From positions 558,001 to 622,000 of the forward strand of contig NZ_VOHA01000003.1 in NCBI RefSeq assembly GCF_007859315.1: a DNA stretch of 64,000 nt, in the 5' to 3' direction. Shown piece after piece: positions 8,673-17,723 of the stretch (position 1 is its first letter; each line of letters begins with the position of its first letter). Both the position numbers and the translations under genes were made by a program. The DNA comes from Reyranella sp. CPCC 100927. Its GTDB lineage: Bacteria; Pseudomonadota; Alphaproteobacteria; Reyranellales; Reyranellaceae. The notes under the pieces were generated by a model. The model saw only the letters and a list, made by a program, of their open reading frames with translations, made no database searches and was not told the DNA's origin.

Positions 8673-10957
8673 TGGCGCAGCTTCCCGATCGGGTCCGCGG
8701 ACGACGACGTGCCGTCGTCGCGCGCGAGCGCGTTGTTCCCTTCGAGCCGGTGCAGTATGCGCCGCCGGAACGGGAGCAGGATTTTCTCGAGACACTGCGC
8801 CGCCTGTGGCGGCACAAGTGGCTCATCCTCGGATGTGCGATCGTGCTGGGTGGCACGGCGACGGCCGTCACCTTGTCGCTGTCGTCGTTTTACGTGGCCG
8901 AGTCGCGCGTCCAGGTCGGCATCCAGGCGCCGCGCTACCTGAATGTCGAGGCGATCATCACGGACGCCAATCCCGATCAGGAGCGCGTCCAGAATGAAGG
9001 GTTCGTCATTCTGTCGCGTGACATCGCCAAGCAGGTCATCGACCGGCTGAAGCTGGTGGACAACCCCGAGTTCAATTACGAGCTGCAGCCGCCGTCCCGG
9101 TGGGCGCGCTATACCGACATCGGGCAGTTCGTGCCGGCGTCCTGGCTCGCATGGTTCAAGGGATCGGATGCCAAGCCCGAGGACAAGCAGCCGGTGATCG
9201 ATGCCGCCGCGGCCCGCGAGAGCCACATGATCGACATGGTGCTGTCGCGGATCGATGTGTCGGTGCTGAGCCGCTCGCACGTGCTGAGCATCAAGGTCGA
9301 ATCGCAGAACCCGCAGACCGCCGCGGCGATTTCCAACGCGCTGGCCGACCTCTATCTGGAGTACCAGCGCCAGGACAAGATCAAGGCCGCCGAACGCGTC
9401 GAGAAATTCCTCAACACGCGGATCGCCGAGTTGCGTGCGCAGGTTCGCAAATCGGACCAGGCCGTCGAGGAATACCGCAAGCGCTATGGGCTGTACAAAA
9501 GCGGTCAAAGTGCCGGCGTCACGTCCCAGCAGCTTACCGAGCTGAATTCGCAGCTCATCGCCGCGCAGACCGCCAAGGCCGAGGCGGAGACACGGCTGCG
9601 CGAGGCGCAGGCTTTGCGTAAGGGCGGCATGGGCGGCGAGAGCGTACCCGAAGTGTTGCGTTCGCCGCTGGTGGCGGCATTGAAGCAGCAGCAGGCCGAT
9701 GCGGAACGCAAGGCCGCCGAGCTCAACGCGGCCTATGGTCCGCGCCATCCGCTGATCATCAATGCGCGCTCGGAGATCGGCAACATCCAGGCGCGCGTCG
9801 CGGCCGAGGTCGCCAAGGTCATTGATGGCCTGGCGCGCGAAGCCAAGACCGCCGAAGCCCGCTACGAAGCCCTGGCGGCGAATTTCGAGCAGCTCAAGGG
9901 CCAGATGGGCAACGTCAACGAACGGGCAATCGAGCTCGATGCGTTGGAGCGTGACGCCACGGTGAACCGCAATCTGCTCGAGGCCATGCTGAACCGGGCC
10001 AAGCAGACGATCGGCCTCGAAGAGATCCAGCAAGCCAACGCCAAGCTGGTGTCGCCGGCCTCGGCTCCCAGCAGGCCATCCTACCCACCCAAGCCGCTGC
10101 TGATTTTCCTCGGCACGATCGGCGGCCTGCTGGTCGGCTCGGCGGTCGCCCTGATGCGCGAAGGCGCCGACCGGACCTTCCGGCGGTCCGACCAGATCGT
10201 GACGGCGACGGGCCTGCCGGTACTCGCGATGGTGCCGCAGCTGGGCGGCGGTACGCCGCCGCAGGTCCATGTTCTGCGCAAGCCGACATCGCCCTACAGC
10301 GAAGCGCTGCGACGGCTTCATATCGGCCTGGAACTGTCGGAAACGGCCGAGTCGCCCAAGACGATCCTGTTCACCTCGGCGACGCCGGGTGAGGGCAAGT
10401 CGGTCATGGTGGCGTCCCTGGGCCGGCTGCTGGCCAGCAACGGCAAGCGTATCCTCCTGGTTGATGGCGATTGGCGCTGCCCCAAGCTGCATCAGTTGTT
10501 CCGCTGCTCCAACCGCAACGGCCTGGCCGGCCTGCTGGCCAGCGAAACCGCGGCGATCGATGATTTCGTTCATCACGACGCGCTCTCGGGTGTCGACCTG
10601 ATCACGGCGGGCGAGTGGACGCCGCAGGCGACGCATCTGCTGACGTCGGAGCGCATGCGCATCGTGCTGGATGCCTTGGCGCCGGACTACGATCACATCA
10701 TCCTCGATACGCCGCCGGTCTTGGTCGGTGCCGAAGTGCTGGCGTTCTCGCGCATGGTGGAGAAAGTCGTGTTTGTCGTGCGCTGGGGCCACACGCCACG
10801 CGAGGCGTCCCTGGAAGGGCTGAAACAGATTGTCGAGGCTCAGGCCGATGTGGCCGGCGTGGTGATGTCGCGTGTCATCTCCAAGCAGTACCGGCAGTAC
10901 TCTTATGGGTATGCCAACTATGAGTACTCGCGGCCCGTGATGGCGCGGATCGGGTAA
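8672..10957 (+). CDS. Polysaccharide co-polymerase with BY-kinase domain (GumC/Wzc-like)
   Basis: This 761-residue inner-membrane protein controls chain length and export of EPS. A Wzz domain with a first transmembrane helix near residues 50-70 is followed by a long periplasmic coiled coil (about 230-460) and a second helix after PPKPLLIFLG. A fused bacterial tyrosine kinase domain follows, with Walker A ATPGEGKS (K576), Walker A' ILLVDGDW and Walker B IILDTPP. The C-terminus has a tyrosine cluster (YRQYSYGYANYEY), the usual autophosphorylation tail. It forms a GumB/GumC-type pair with the preceding gene. The following glycosyltransferase begins six bases after the stop. Confidence 0.93.
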   Translation: MAQLPDRVRGRRRAVVARERVVPFEPVQYAPPEREQDFLETLRRLWRHKWLILGCAIVLGGTATAVTLSLSSFYVAESRVQVGIQAPRYLNVEAIITDANPDQERVQNEGFVILSRDIAKQVIDRLKLVDNPEFNYELQPPSRWARYTDIGQFVPASWLAWFKGSDAKPEDKQPVIDAAAARESHMIDMVLSRIDVSVLSRSHVLSIKVESQNPQTAAAISNALADLYLEYQRQDKIKAAERVEKFLNTRIAELRAQVRKSDQAVEEYRKRYGLYKSGQSAGVTSQQLTELNSQLIAAQTAKAEAETRLREAQALRKGGMGGESVPEVLRSPLVAALKQQQADAERKAAELNAAYGPRHPLIINARSEIGNIQARVAAEVAKVIDGLAREAKTAEARYEALAANFEQLKGQMGNVNERAIELDALERDATVNRNLLEAMLNRAKQTIGLEEIQQANAKLVSPASAPSRPSYPPKPLLIFLGTIGGLLVGSAVALMREGADRTFRRSDQIVTATGLPVLAMVPQLGGGTPPQVHVLRKPTSPYSEALRRLHIGLELSETAESPKTILFTSATPGEGKSVMVASLGRLLASNGKRILLVDGDWRCPKLHQLFRCSNRNGLAGLLASETAAIDDFVHHDALSGVDLITAGEWTPQATHLLTSERMRIVLDALAPDYDHIILDTPPVLVGAEVLAFSRMVEKVVFVVRWGHTPREASLEGLKQIVEAQADVAGVVMSRVISKQYRQYSYGYANYEYSRPVMARIG

Positions 10958-10963
10958 TGGCGC

Positions 10964-12181
10964 ATGCAATCGCGCGATGTCCTGTTCGTAACGCAATACT
11001 ATCGCCCGGAGCTGATCGGCTCGGGCCCATTCAGCGCTGATCTGGCCGAGTGGCTGGTGGGCTGCGGCCGCCAGGTGACGGTCCTGACGGGATTGCCGCA
11101 CTATCCGGCGTCCGAGGTGTTTCCGGCATATCGCGACCGCCGCGGCATGCGCGAAGAGTGCAACGGCGTGACCGTGGAACGGCTCGGCGCCTGGATCCCG
11201 CGGCGGCGTTCGGCGGTCGCCCGCATCGCCGGGGAGGCGTGGTTCCTGATGTACGGCGCCTTTGCGCTGGCGACCGGACGGGTCGCCCGCCATGGCGTCG
11301 TGCTGTCGCTGTGCCCATCGATTCTGAGCGTTGCGCTGGGCGCCATGGCGCGTCTGCGCCATGGCCGAACGGTCGCCATCGTGCACGACATTCAGTCGGG
11401 ACTGGCCAGCGGGTTGGGCATGGTCGGCCGCGGGTGGCTGGCGCGTGTCATGCGGTCCTGCGAACGTGTCGTGCTCAACCGCGCCGACCTGGTGGTGGTG
11501 CTGTCACAGGAGATGGCCGACGAACTGCGCCGCATCGGCGTTACGGCACCTGTCGAGGTGGTTCCGATCTGGGTCGACACCGATCAGGTTCGCCCCTTGC
11601 CGGCGCGCAACGATGGCCGCCTGACCGTGCTCTACAGCGGCAACCTCGGCAAGAAGCAGGGCCTGGGACAGGTGATCGACCTGGCGAGCGTCCTGCAGGC
11701 GCGGCGGCCCGAGATCGACATCGTGCTGCGCGGCAACGGCAACCAGGCCGACGACCTGCGCCGTCAGATTGCGGAGCGCGATCTGACCAACACCCGCCTG
11801 ACGGCGCTGCTGCCGGACGGCGGTCTGAGCGAAGGCTTGGCCGAAGGCGACATCCATCTGGTGCCGCAGGACCCGGAGGCGGCGGCTTTTGCCGTGCCGT
11901 CCAAGGTGTTCAACATCATGGCCGCCGGTCGTCCCTTTGTCGCGACGGCGCACCCCGGAAGCCTGCTGTGGCGCCTGCGCCATCGCAGCGGCGCGTTCAT
12001 CTGCGTGCCGCCCAATGATCCCGAGGCGTTTGCCGACGCCGTGCAGCAGCTCGCCGATGACGCCGCGCTGCGCCATGCACTGGGGGAGCGCGGCCGGCAG
12101 TTTGTCGAGCGAAACCTGGCCAAGCGGAAGGTGCTGGGCGACTTCGTCACGCGCCTCGATGTGCTCTGTGCCCGCGCCTAG
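10964..12181 (+). CDS. Glycosyltransferase, GT4 family (WcaI-like)
   Basis: This 405-residue GT-B fold glycosyltransferase probably adds a sugar to the lipid-linked EPS repeat. The N-terminal acceptor domain starts VLFVTQYYRPELIGSG and contains GLPHYP, as in WcaI-type enzymes. The C-terminal donor domain has VLYSGNLGKKQGL and the sugar-nucleotide site around PSKVFNIMAAGRPF. Its donor and linkage cannot be read from sequence. Its last 23 bases overlap the next gene. Confidence 0.88.
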   Translation: MQSRDVLFVTQYYRPELIGSGPFSADLAEWLVGCGRQVTVLTGLPHYPASEVFPAYRDRRGMREECNGVTVERLGAWIPRRRSAVARIAGEAWFLMYGAFALATGRVARHGVVLSLCPSILSVALGAMARLRHGRTVAIVHDIQSGLASGLGMVGRGWLARVMRSCERVVLNRADLVVVLSQEMADELRRIGVTAPVEVVPIWVDTDQVRPLPARNDGRLTVLYSGNLGKKQGLGQVIDLASVLQARRPEIDIVLRGNGNQADDLRRQIAERDLTNTRLTALLPDGGLSEGLAEGDIHLVPQDPEAAAFAVPSKVFNIMAAGRPFVATAHPGSLLWRLRHRSGAFICVPPNDPEAFADAVQQLADDAALRHALGERGRQFVERNLAKRKVLGDFVTRLDVLCARA

Positions 12182-13415
12182 CGACAAGACGATCCACCAC
12201 ATCCTGGTCCTCGAGCCTGATACCGAAGGGCATCCGCGGGAGTGGCTCGAGCATCTCGTGGCGTTCGCTGCGGTGCCACAGCGACGCCTGACCCTGTCCC
12301 TCGTCGTTGCGCCCGAGATGGGCGATCACCTCACCGCCAGCCTGCCATCCGGGCTTGATGGCAAGGTGCGTATCGTGGCCCTGCGGCCGTACGAGAGGTG
12401 GCTGTGCACGCGCCGCTTTCTGACGCTCGCGGCCTTCGCCCGATGGTGGGTCATGCGCCGCTACCTGCGACGCACAGGCGCCCAGGCCGGCCATTTCCTG
12501 TCGTTCGATCACATGTGCCTGCCGCTGGCATTGGGGCTGGGCATGGGCGGCCGGCCCGTATCGGGGATCCTGTTCCGGCCGTCCGTGCACTACGCGGACT
12601 GGACCGTGGGCCGCGCCAGTCGAGGCGAAAAGCTGCGCGACCTGCGCAAGGTCCTGCTGTACCGCCTGACCTTGCTGAACCGCAGCGTGCGGACCGTCCT
12701 GTCGCTGGATCCGTATTTTCCCGATCATGCCCGAGGCCGCTACCGGCACGGCGACAAGGTGCAGGCGATACCTGATCCGGCCTACCCGCAGGCAAACGAA
12801 TCGCCTTCAACAACGGCGCGCAGTTCCGCCAATCACGTCGGCTTTGTGCTGTTCGGCTATTTGACCGAGCGCAAGGGGCTGCTGGTATTGCTGGATGCCC
12901 TGAGCCTGGTCGATCCGGTCGTGGCGTCGCGGATTGCCATCACCATTGCCGGCCGGATCGAGCCCGCCCTGCATGATCGCGTCCAGGAACGGGTGCAGCG
13001 GATCCGCGCGCAACGGCCGGACCTGGTGCTGCGCCTGGATGACCGTTGGCTGCCGGCCGACGAACTCGACGCGCTGGTCGCCGGCAGCCAGGTCGTTCTG
13101 GCACCGTACCAGCGGTTCGTCGGCTCCAGCGGGGTGTTGCTGTGGGCGGCGCAGGCGGGGCTGCCGCTGCTGACCCAGGATTACGGGTTGCTCGGCCGCT
13201 TGGTGCGTGATCACAAATTGGGTCTGACCACCGACACGATGGATCCAGCCAGTCTCGCCGCCAGTATCGAGCGAATGGTCACGACGGGACCACACACGTT
13301 TGTCGATCCGGTGGCGGCGCGCTCGTTCGTGCGGAGTCGCACACCGGACGCATTTGCATCGGCCGTGGTGCGTAGCCTGCAATGTGGCGAACACGCGGCG
13401 GAAAGCGCCCTGTAA
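12159..13415 (+). CDS. Glycosyltransferase, group 1 (GT4-like)
   Basis: This 418-residue protein has an N-terminal half that is weakly conserved. The C-terminal GT-B half is clear: GFVLFGYLTERKGLLVLLDAL, ITIAGRI, and an acidic donor-site region YQRFVGSSGVLLWAAQAGLPLL. ATG 12159 and GTG 12168 are both possible starts. The frame is open much further upstream, but that part only mirrors the previous gene. The gene overlaps its predecessor and is followed by a 182-base gap containing a long inverted repeat. Confidence 0.82.
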   Translation: MCSVPAPSDKTIHHILVLEPDTEGHPREWLEHLVAFAAVPQRRLTLSLVVAPEMGDHLTASLPSGLDGKVRIVALRPYERWLCTRRFLTLAAFARWWVMRRYLRRTGAQAGHFLSFDHMCLPLALGLGMGGRPVSGILFRPSVHYADWTVGRASRGEKLRDLRKVLLYRLTLLNRSVRTVLSLDPYFPDHARGRYRHGDKVQAIPDPAYPQANESPSTTARSSANHVGFVLFGYLTERKGLLVLLDALSLVDPVVASRIAITIAGRIEPALHDRVQERVQRIRAQRPDLVLRLDDRWLPADELDALVAGSQVVLAPYQRFVGSSGVLLWAAQAGLPLLTQDYGLLGRLVRDHKLGLTTDTMDPASLAASIERMVTTGPHTFVDPVAARSFVRSRTPDAFASAVVRSLQCGEHAAESAL

Positions 13416-13480
13416 CGCTGCGATCGGCGCGATCAAACGCCCTAACTTGATCACAAGACCGCGGCTGCCGCGATATGGAG

Positions 13481-13490
13481 AATCGCGATT
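13481..13490. promoter_or_regulatory. Perfect 10-bp palindrome upstream of the WcaJ-like gene
   Basis: AATCGCGATT is a perfect palindrome just ahead of a 12-bp inverted repeat in the only sizeable gap inside this part of the EPS cluster. It may be an operator half of a promoter for the initiating transferase gene. No protein partner can be named. Confidence 0.3.
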
Positions 13491-13495
13491 AGTCA

Positions 13496-13543
13496 CGCAC
13501 GTCATCCTGTGCTGCTCCACCCCCTCGGAACGGATGACGTGCG
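13496..13543 (+). promoter_or_regulatory. 12-bp perfect inverted repeat in leader of WcaJ-like gene (attenuator or terminator candidate)
   Basis: CGCACGTCATCC (13496-13507) pairs perfectly with GGATGACGTGCG (13532-13543) across a 24-base loop. It ends 54 bases before the ATG of the initiating transferase. No U-tract follows. It could terminate the upstream operon, act as a leader element, or bind a dimeric regulator. Confidence 0.45.
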
Positions 13544-13597
13544 GCAGCATTGCGTCAAAGCCGATGTGCGCGAAAGCACCGGAGTGAGGCGATTTAC

Positions 13598-15142
13598 ATG
13601 AGAAGCCGTAGTTCGTTGTCGGCCGTGTCCATAGCCGTTTCGGAGGTGCCTCCGTCGGACGCTGCCGAGTTGTCCGCGGCGCCCGCGTTGTCGAACCGGT
13701 TGCTGTCGCGGCCGCGTAAGACGGTGTCAGCAGCGATCGTGACACGCCTGCTCATGGCGAGCGATGGCGTCATTGTTCTGCTTGCCGGCGTGGCTGCCGT
13801 GCAGGCCACCACCGCCAGCGACGCGTTGGATTGGAACGTGATCGGCTTCATGGTTGTCTTGGGTGCAGTGCTGGCGATCAACTGCCTCCACCTCCTGGGC
13901 GCCTACAGGTTCACCAAGCTCGACCGGCTGATCGGCACGATGGCGACGGTGGGACTGGGGTGGGTGCTGACGCTGGGTACGGTCACGCTGATTGCGGTCG
14001 TGGCCGGGGCATTGACCACGCCGAAGCAGCCTTGGCTGATGGTGTGGTTCGCCGCTGGCCTGTCGCTGCTGCTGGCGAGCCGGCTGGTGCTGAACCTGCT
14101 GCTCGTTCGCTGGAAGCGCGAGGGCAGGCTCGGCGAACGCGTCGCCGTGCTGGGCACAGGGCCGATTGCGCGGCGCCTGTTGATGCAGCTCAACGGACGC
14201 TCGGGCGCCGCTGTTCATATCGCCGGCATCTATGACGATCAGCGCGACGATCCGGCGGCGGACGGAATTGCGCCAGCCATGCGCTGCCTGGGCCATCCGA
14301 TCGCGGGCAATGTCGATGACCTGGTCGACGACATCCGGCGGCTGGGCATCACGACAGTGATCGTGGCATTGCCGCTGTCGGCCGACCTGCGTCTGGCCGC
14401 TGCGCTGAACAAGCTCAGCCTGGTGCCGGTCGATGTCCGGCTTTGCCCTGACGATTTCGGCCTGCAGCTCGGTGCGGTCGACGTCAGTCACGTCGGCGGC
14501 ATGACCTTGATCAATGTGATGGACCGGCCGTTGCGCGACTGGCGCTGGGTCGCCAAGGAAATCGAGGATCGCGTGCTGGCGGCGGCGATCCTGGCATTGA
14601 TCTCGCCGCTGATGCTGGTGGTCGCGGCGTTGATCAAGCTCGACAGTCCGGGACCGGTGTTCTTCCGGCAGAAGCGGTATGGCTTCAACAATCGACTGAT
14701 CGAGGTCTTCAAATTTCGCACCATGTACGTTGCGGTGCAGGACGCCAATGCCGAGCAGCTGACGCGCCGCAATGATCCGCGTGTGACGCGCATCGGCGCC
14801 TTCCTGCGGCGCACCAGCATCGATGAGCTGCCGCAGTTCTTCAATGTGCTGCGTGGCGAGATGTCGATCGTCGGTCCCAGGCCGCACGCGCTGGCGGCGA
14901 AAGCAGGCCGGCTGCTCTACCAGGACGCCGTCCGGTACTACGATTCGCGGCATCGAATGAAGCCCGGCATCACCGGCTGGGCTCAGATCAACGGCTGGCG
15001 TGGCGAGACGGATACCGTCGAGCAGATTCGCAAACGCGTCGAACACGATCTCTACTATATCGAGAACTGGTCCATTGGCCTTGACCTCAAGATCATACTG
15101 CGTACCGCCTTCGGTGGATTTACCGGTCGATATGCATACTGA
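13598..15142 (+). CDS. Undecaprenyl-phosphate sugar phosphotransferase, WcaJ/ExoY family (first copy)
   Basis: This 514-residue enzyme starts the EPS repeat by transferring a hexose-1-phosphate, probably glucose, to undecaprenyl phosphate at the inner membrane. Four or so N-terminal transmembrane helices lie between residues 45 and 180. A central NAD-binding-like domain follows (RVAVLGTGPIARRL). The C-terminal catalytic domain from about residue 330 has LDSPGPVFFRQKRYGF, FKFRTMY, RRTSIDELPQFFNVL, VGPRPHA and GITGWAQINGWRGE. ATG 13598 follows GGAGTGAGG. A second family member lies at 55152-56570, which is unusual so close by. Confidence 0.93.
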   Translation: MRSRSSLSAVSIAVSEVPPSDAAELSAAPALSNRLLSRPRKTVSAAIVTRLLMASDGVIVLLAGVAAVQATTASDALDWNVIGFMVVLGAVLAINCLHLLGAYRFTKLDRLIGTMATVGLGWVLTLGTVTLIAVVAGALTTPKQPWLMVWFAAGLSLLLASRLVLNLLLVRWKREGRLGERVAVLGTGPIARRLLMQLNGRSGAAVHIAGIYDDQRDDPAADGIAPAMRCLGHPIAGNVDDLVDDIRRLGITTVIVALPLSADLRLAAALNKLSLVPVDVRLCPDDFGLQLGAVDVSHVGGMTLINVMDRPLRDWRWVAKEIEDRVLAAAILALISPLMLVVAALIKLDSPGPVFFRQKRYGFNNRLIEVFKFRTMYVAVQDANAEQLTRRNDPRVTRIGAFLRRTSIDELPQFFNVLRGEMSIVGPRPHALAAKAGRLLYQDAVRYYDSRHRMKPGITGWAQINGWRGETDTVEQIRKRVEHDLYYIENWSIGLDLKIILRTAFGGFTGRYAY

Positions 15143-16355
15143 CGCCGGTCGACCTGCCAACGGTGCGCGCGTGCCACGATGCCTGTGGCTGACGCTGGCC
15201 GATCCTGAGCCACGCTACAACGGCCAGTTCGTGTACTCCGGCGGACTGATCGATGCCGTCGCGCAGAGCGGCACCGAGGTGGAAGTGCTCGGCCTCAGTC
15301 GTCCTGATTCGCCGGGACCGGACGGCCGTGATCCACGGATCATCTGGCGGCTGGTGCAGCACCGTCCGCTGTCACACTGGGGCAGCCTGACGTCGCCGCT
15401 GCCGCACATCGCCTACCGCTGCCGGACCGCTGAGATGCGGCGGCTCCTGGACGATCTGCTGGCCCAGGATTGGGACGGCATCGTGTTCGATGGCTTGTCG
15501 GTCGGCTGGGCATTGACACCGGTACAGCAGCACTATGCGCGTCGCCGGAAACGGCCGCGGCTGATCTACGTGTCGCACAATCACGAAGAAAGCCTGCGGG
15601 CTCAGATCGCCGAACGCCAAGGCTGGTTCCTGAAGCGGCAGGCGGTACGTCTGGACGCCCTCAAGGTATCGCGCCTGGAACGCGGCCTGGTCGATGCCGT
15701 CGACCTGGTCACCGCCATCACGCCGGAGGACCGCCGGCTGTACCGGGTGCGGCAGCCCTCCAAGCCGATCGAGGTGCTGACGCCGGGCTACGAGGGACGG
15801 CGCGTGACGGGGCGGCAGATCACGGCGGACTTGCCGCGGCGCGCGATCATCGTCGGCAGTTACGACTGGATCGCCAAGCGCATGAACCTCGAGGACTTCG
15901 TCAGCGTGGCCGATCCGCTGTTCGCCGCCCGCGGTGCCGAACTGGCGGTGATCGGCAGCGCCGAGGAGTCGTTTCTCGACCGGCTGCGTAAGAGCGCGGT
16001 CGCGACGACGTTCACGGGTACGGTGCCCGACGTGACCGGCTACATGGACCAAGCGCGGATCGCCATCGTGCCTGAGCTCAGCGGCGGCGGCTTCAAGCTC
16101 AAGGTGCTCGAATACGTCTTCAACCGGCTGCCGATCTTCGGGTTGAACGGTTCCGTCGCGGGCGTGCCCCTGCGTCCCGATGACGGCATCCGCCTGTTCG
16201 ACGATCATGCCGCACTGGCGCGCGGCGTGCTGGATGCGATGGACGATATCGACCAGCTGAACCAGATCCAGCAGCGAGCGTTCGTCGCCTGCGGCGACAA
16301 ATTCGATTGGGCCAGCCGTGGCAGGCAGCTGCGGTCCGCCCTGGCCGGGTCATGA
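15132..16355 (+). CDS. Glycosyltransferase (GT4-like)
   Basis: This 407-residue predicted glycosyltransferase starts by overlapping the WcaJ-like stop by 11 bases and ends in an ATGA overlap with the next gene, so it is firmly within the operon. Visible pieces are VPRCLWLTLADPEPRYNGQF at the N-terminus, IYVSHNHEESLRAQIAERQG (acceptor domain), IIVGSYDWIAKRMNLEDFV (start of the donor domain) and VPELSGGGFKLKVLEYVFN (donor-binding region with a conserved Glu). The sugar specificity is unknown. Confidence 0.8.
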   Translation: MHTDAGRPANGARVPRCLWLTLADPEPRYNGQFVYSGGLIDAVAQSGTEVEVLGLSRPDSPGPDGRDPRIIWRLVQHRPLSHWGSLTSPLPHIAYRCRTAEMRRLLDDLLAQDWDGIVFDGLSVGWALTPVQQHYARRRKRPRLIYVSHNHEESLRAQIAERQGWFLKRQAVRLDALKVSRLERGLVDAVDLVTAITPEDRRLYRVRQPSKPIEVLTPGYEGRRVTGRQITADLPRRAIIVGSYDWIAKRMNLEDFVSVADPLFAARGAELAVIGSAEESFLDRLRKSAVATTFTGTVPDVTGYMDQARIAIVPELSGGGFKLKVLEYVFNRLPIFGLNGSVAGVPLRPDDGIRLFDDHAALARGVLDAMDDIDQLNQIQQRAFVACGDKFDWASRGRQLRSALAGS

Positions 16356-17695
16356 GCGAGCAGTACAGGGAACAGCCGCTCGGCTGGTACGACACGACAC
16401 TCGTCGTGATCTTTCTGCTCGGCCTCTATCTGAACGTCTCCCTGATGATCACGCCGACAATTCCGCTGACCTGCGCGCCGTCGGGGTTCGCCGGCCTGCT
16501 GTTGCTGTGGCGTCGGCGCGATCAGATCAATCCGGTCCATCTCGGCGGGCTGCTGGCCGTGGTCGCGCTGTACCTCGGATCAATCCTGTCGGCGACCAAC
16601 TACGGTTTCCTCAGCAAACGCTTTACCGGATTGCTGCAGCTGACCTATTCCCTGGTCATTTGCTATGCGTTCTTCGTGACGATGGTGCATGCCGAACGCC
16701 GGCAGATCGCACGGATCCTGCTGACGTTCTGTCTGGCGATCGCCGTTGGATGCCTGCTGGAGCAGTACGCCGGCCTGCGTGCGATCAGTGATGCGGTGCG
16801 GGCGCGCATCTATGATGGCGGCATCGTATACGACGCCGACCTGCGTGACGAACTGCTGTATGGCCGCGTGCGGCCCAAGCTGTTCACATCGGAGCCGTCT
16901 GCCGTCACCTTCACGTTCACCCATTTCAGCTTCACGTGGCTGGTGGTCAGCACCTGGCGATGGAAGCTCATCGTGTATGTCGCCCTGATGGGGATGGGCC
17001 TGGTGCTGATGCCAGGGCCGACACTGCTGCTGATGCTGATGCTGGCGGTGCCTTATCTGATCTTCCTTGGCGGCAAGGGGGGTACCGCCGGGTCGGCAAC
17101 GCGCATGATCACGGGCCTTGCCGTGTCGTTCATCCTGGTGGGGATCGCTCTGGTGGTCGGCAGCTCGCTGTTCGCCGAACGAATCGCGGAGTACTCCAGC
17201 GGCAAGGACGCCAGCTTCTTCTATCGTGTCATCGGGCCGATGCTCGTGGCGCTGGAGGTTTTCAAGCGCTATCCCTGGGCCGGCAGCGGACTGACCGGCG
17301 AGCCCTTCATCACCGACCTGGTCCTGACCGTGTTCATGAATGCCGACGGCTTCCAATCGGCATGGCGCATTTCCAAGGTCAGCGAGGTGCTGACCAACTA
17401 TTTCTGGCTGCACTGGATCTATCTCGGCCTGGTCTGGGGCACGGTGACTTTGGTCGGCGTCTGCGTCTGGCTGCGCGTGCTGGGGGTGCCCAGTCTGCTG
17501 TATTGCGGTGCTGTCTGGGTGATCCTCGGACAGGCCGGCGGCGCCTATGTCGGTCCGAAGACCTGGTCGGTCCTGCTGATTGCAGCGGCCAGCGCCATCC
17601 TATCACGTCGCGATCAATCGGCCGGCGCTCGCATCGGCCAGCGTCCCCTTGTGCAAGGGACAGGTGTCCTGCGGCCAAGACCCGTGGGGCTGTAG
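16352..17695 (+). CDS. Multi-spanning membrane protein, Wzy/O-antigen ligase-like polymerase
   Basis: This 447-residue hydrophobic protein has about ten predicted transmembrane segments, starting with LVVIFLLGLYLNVSLMI. A large hydrophilic loop lies near residues 140-180 and another near 270-340 (HIS-poor, with GSGLTGEPF). This topology matches the polymerase or ligase that joins EPS repeats on the periplasmic face. The ATGA overlap with the glycosyltransferase upstream supports co-translation. No Wzx-type flippase is visible nearby. Confidence 0.75.
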   Translation: MSEQYREQPLGWYDTTLVVIFLLGLYLNVSLMITPTIPLTCAPSGFAGLLLLWRRRDQINPVHLGGLLAVVALYLGSILSATNYGFLSKRFTGLLQLTYSLVICYAFFVTMVHAERRQIARILLTFCLAIAVGCLLEQYAGLRAISDAVRARIYDGGIVYDADLRDELLYGRVRPKLFTSEPSAVTFTFTHFSFTWLVVSTWRWKLIVYVALMGMGLVLMPGPTLLLMLMLAVPYLIFLGGKGGTAGSATRMITGLAVSFILVGIALVVGSSLFAERIAEYSSGKDASFFYRVIGPMLVALEVFKRYPWAGSGLTGEPFITDLVLTVFMNADGFQSAWRISKVSEVLTNYFWLHWIYLGLVWGTVTLVGVCVWLRVLGVPSLLYCGAVWVILGQAGGAYVGPKTWSVLLIAAASAILSRRDQSAGARIGQRPLVQGTGVLRPRPVGL

Positions 17696-17723
17696 ATACT
17701 CGCGAGACAAGAGAGCCTGTGCG

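Noticed and set aside
8630..11386. A 918-codon open frame on the minus strand across the GumC-like and first glycosyltransferase genes
   Set aside because: It lies opposite two well-supported genes. The translation is rich in Arg, Gln, His and Leu without domains, as expected of an antisense shadow in GC-rich DNA.
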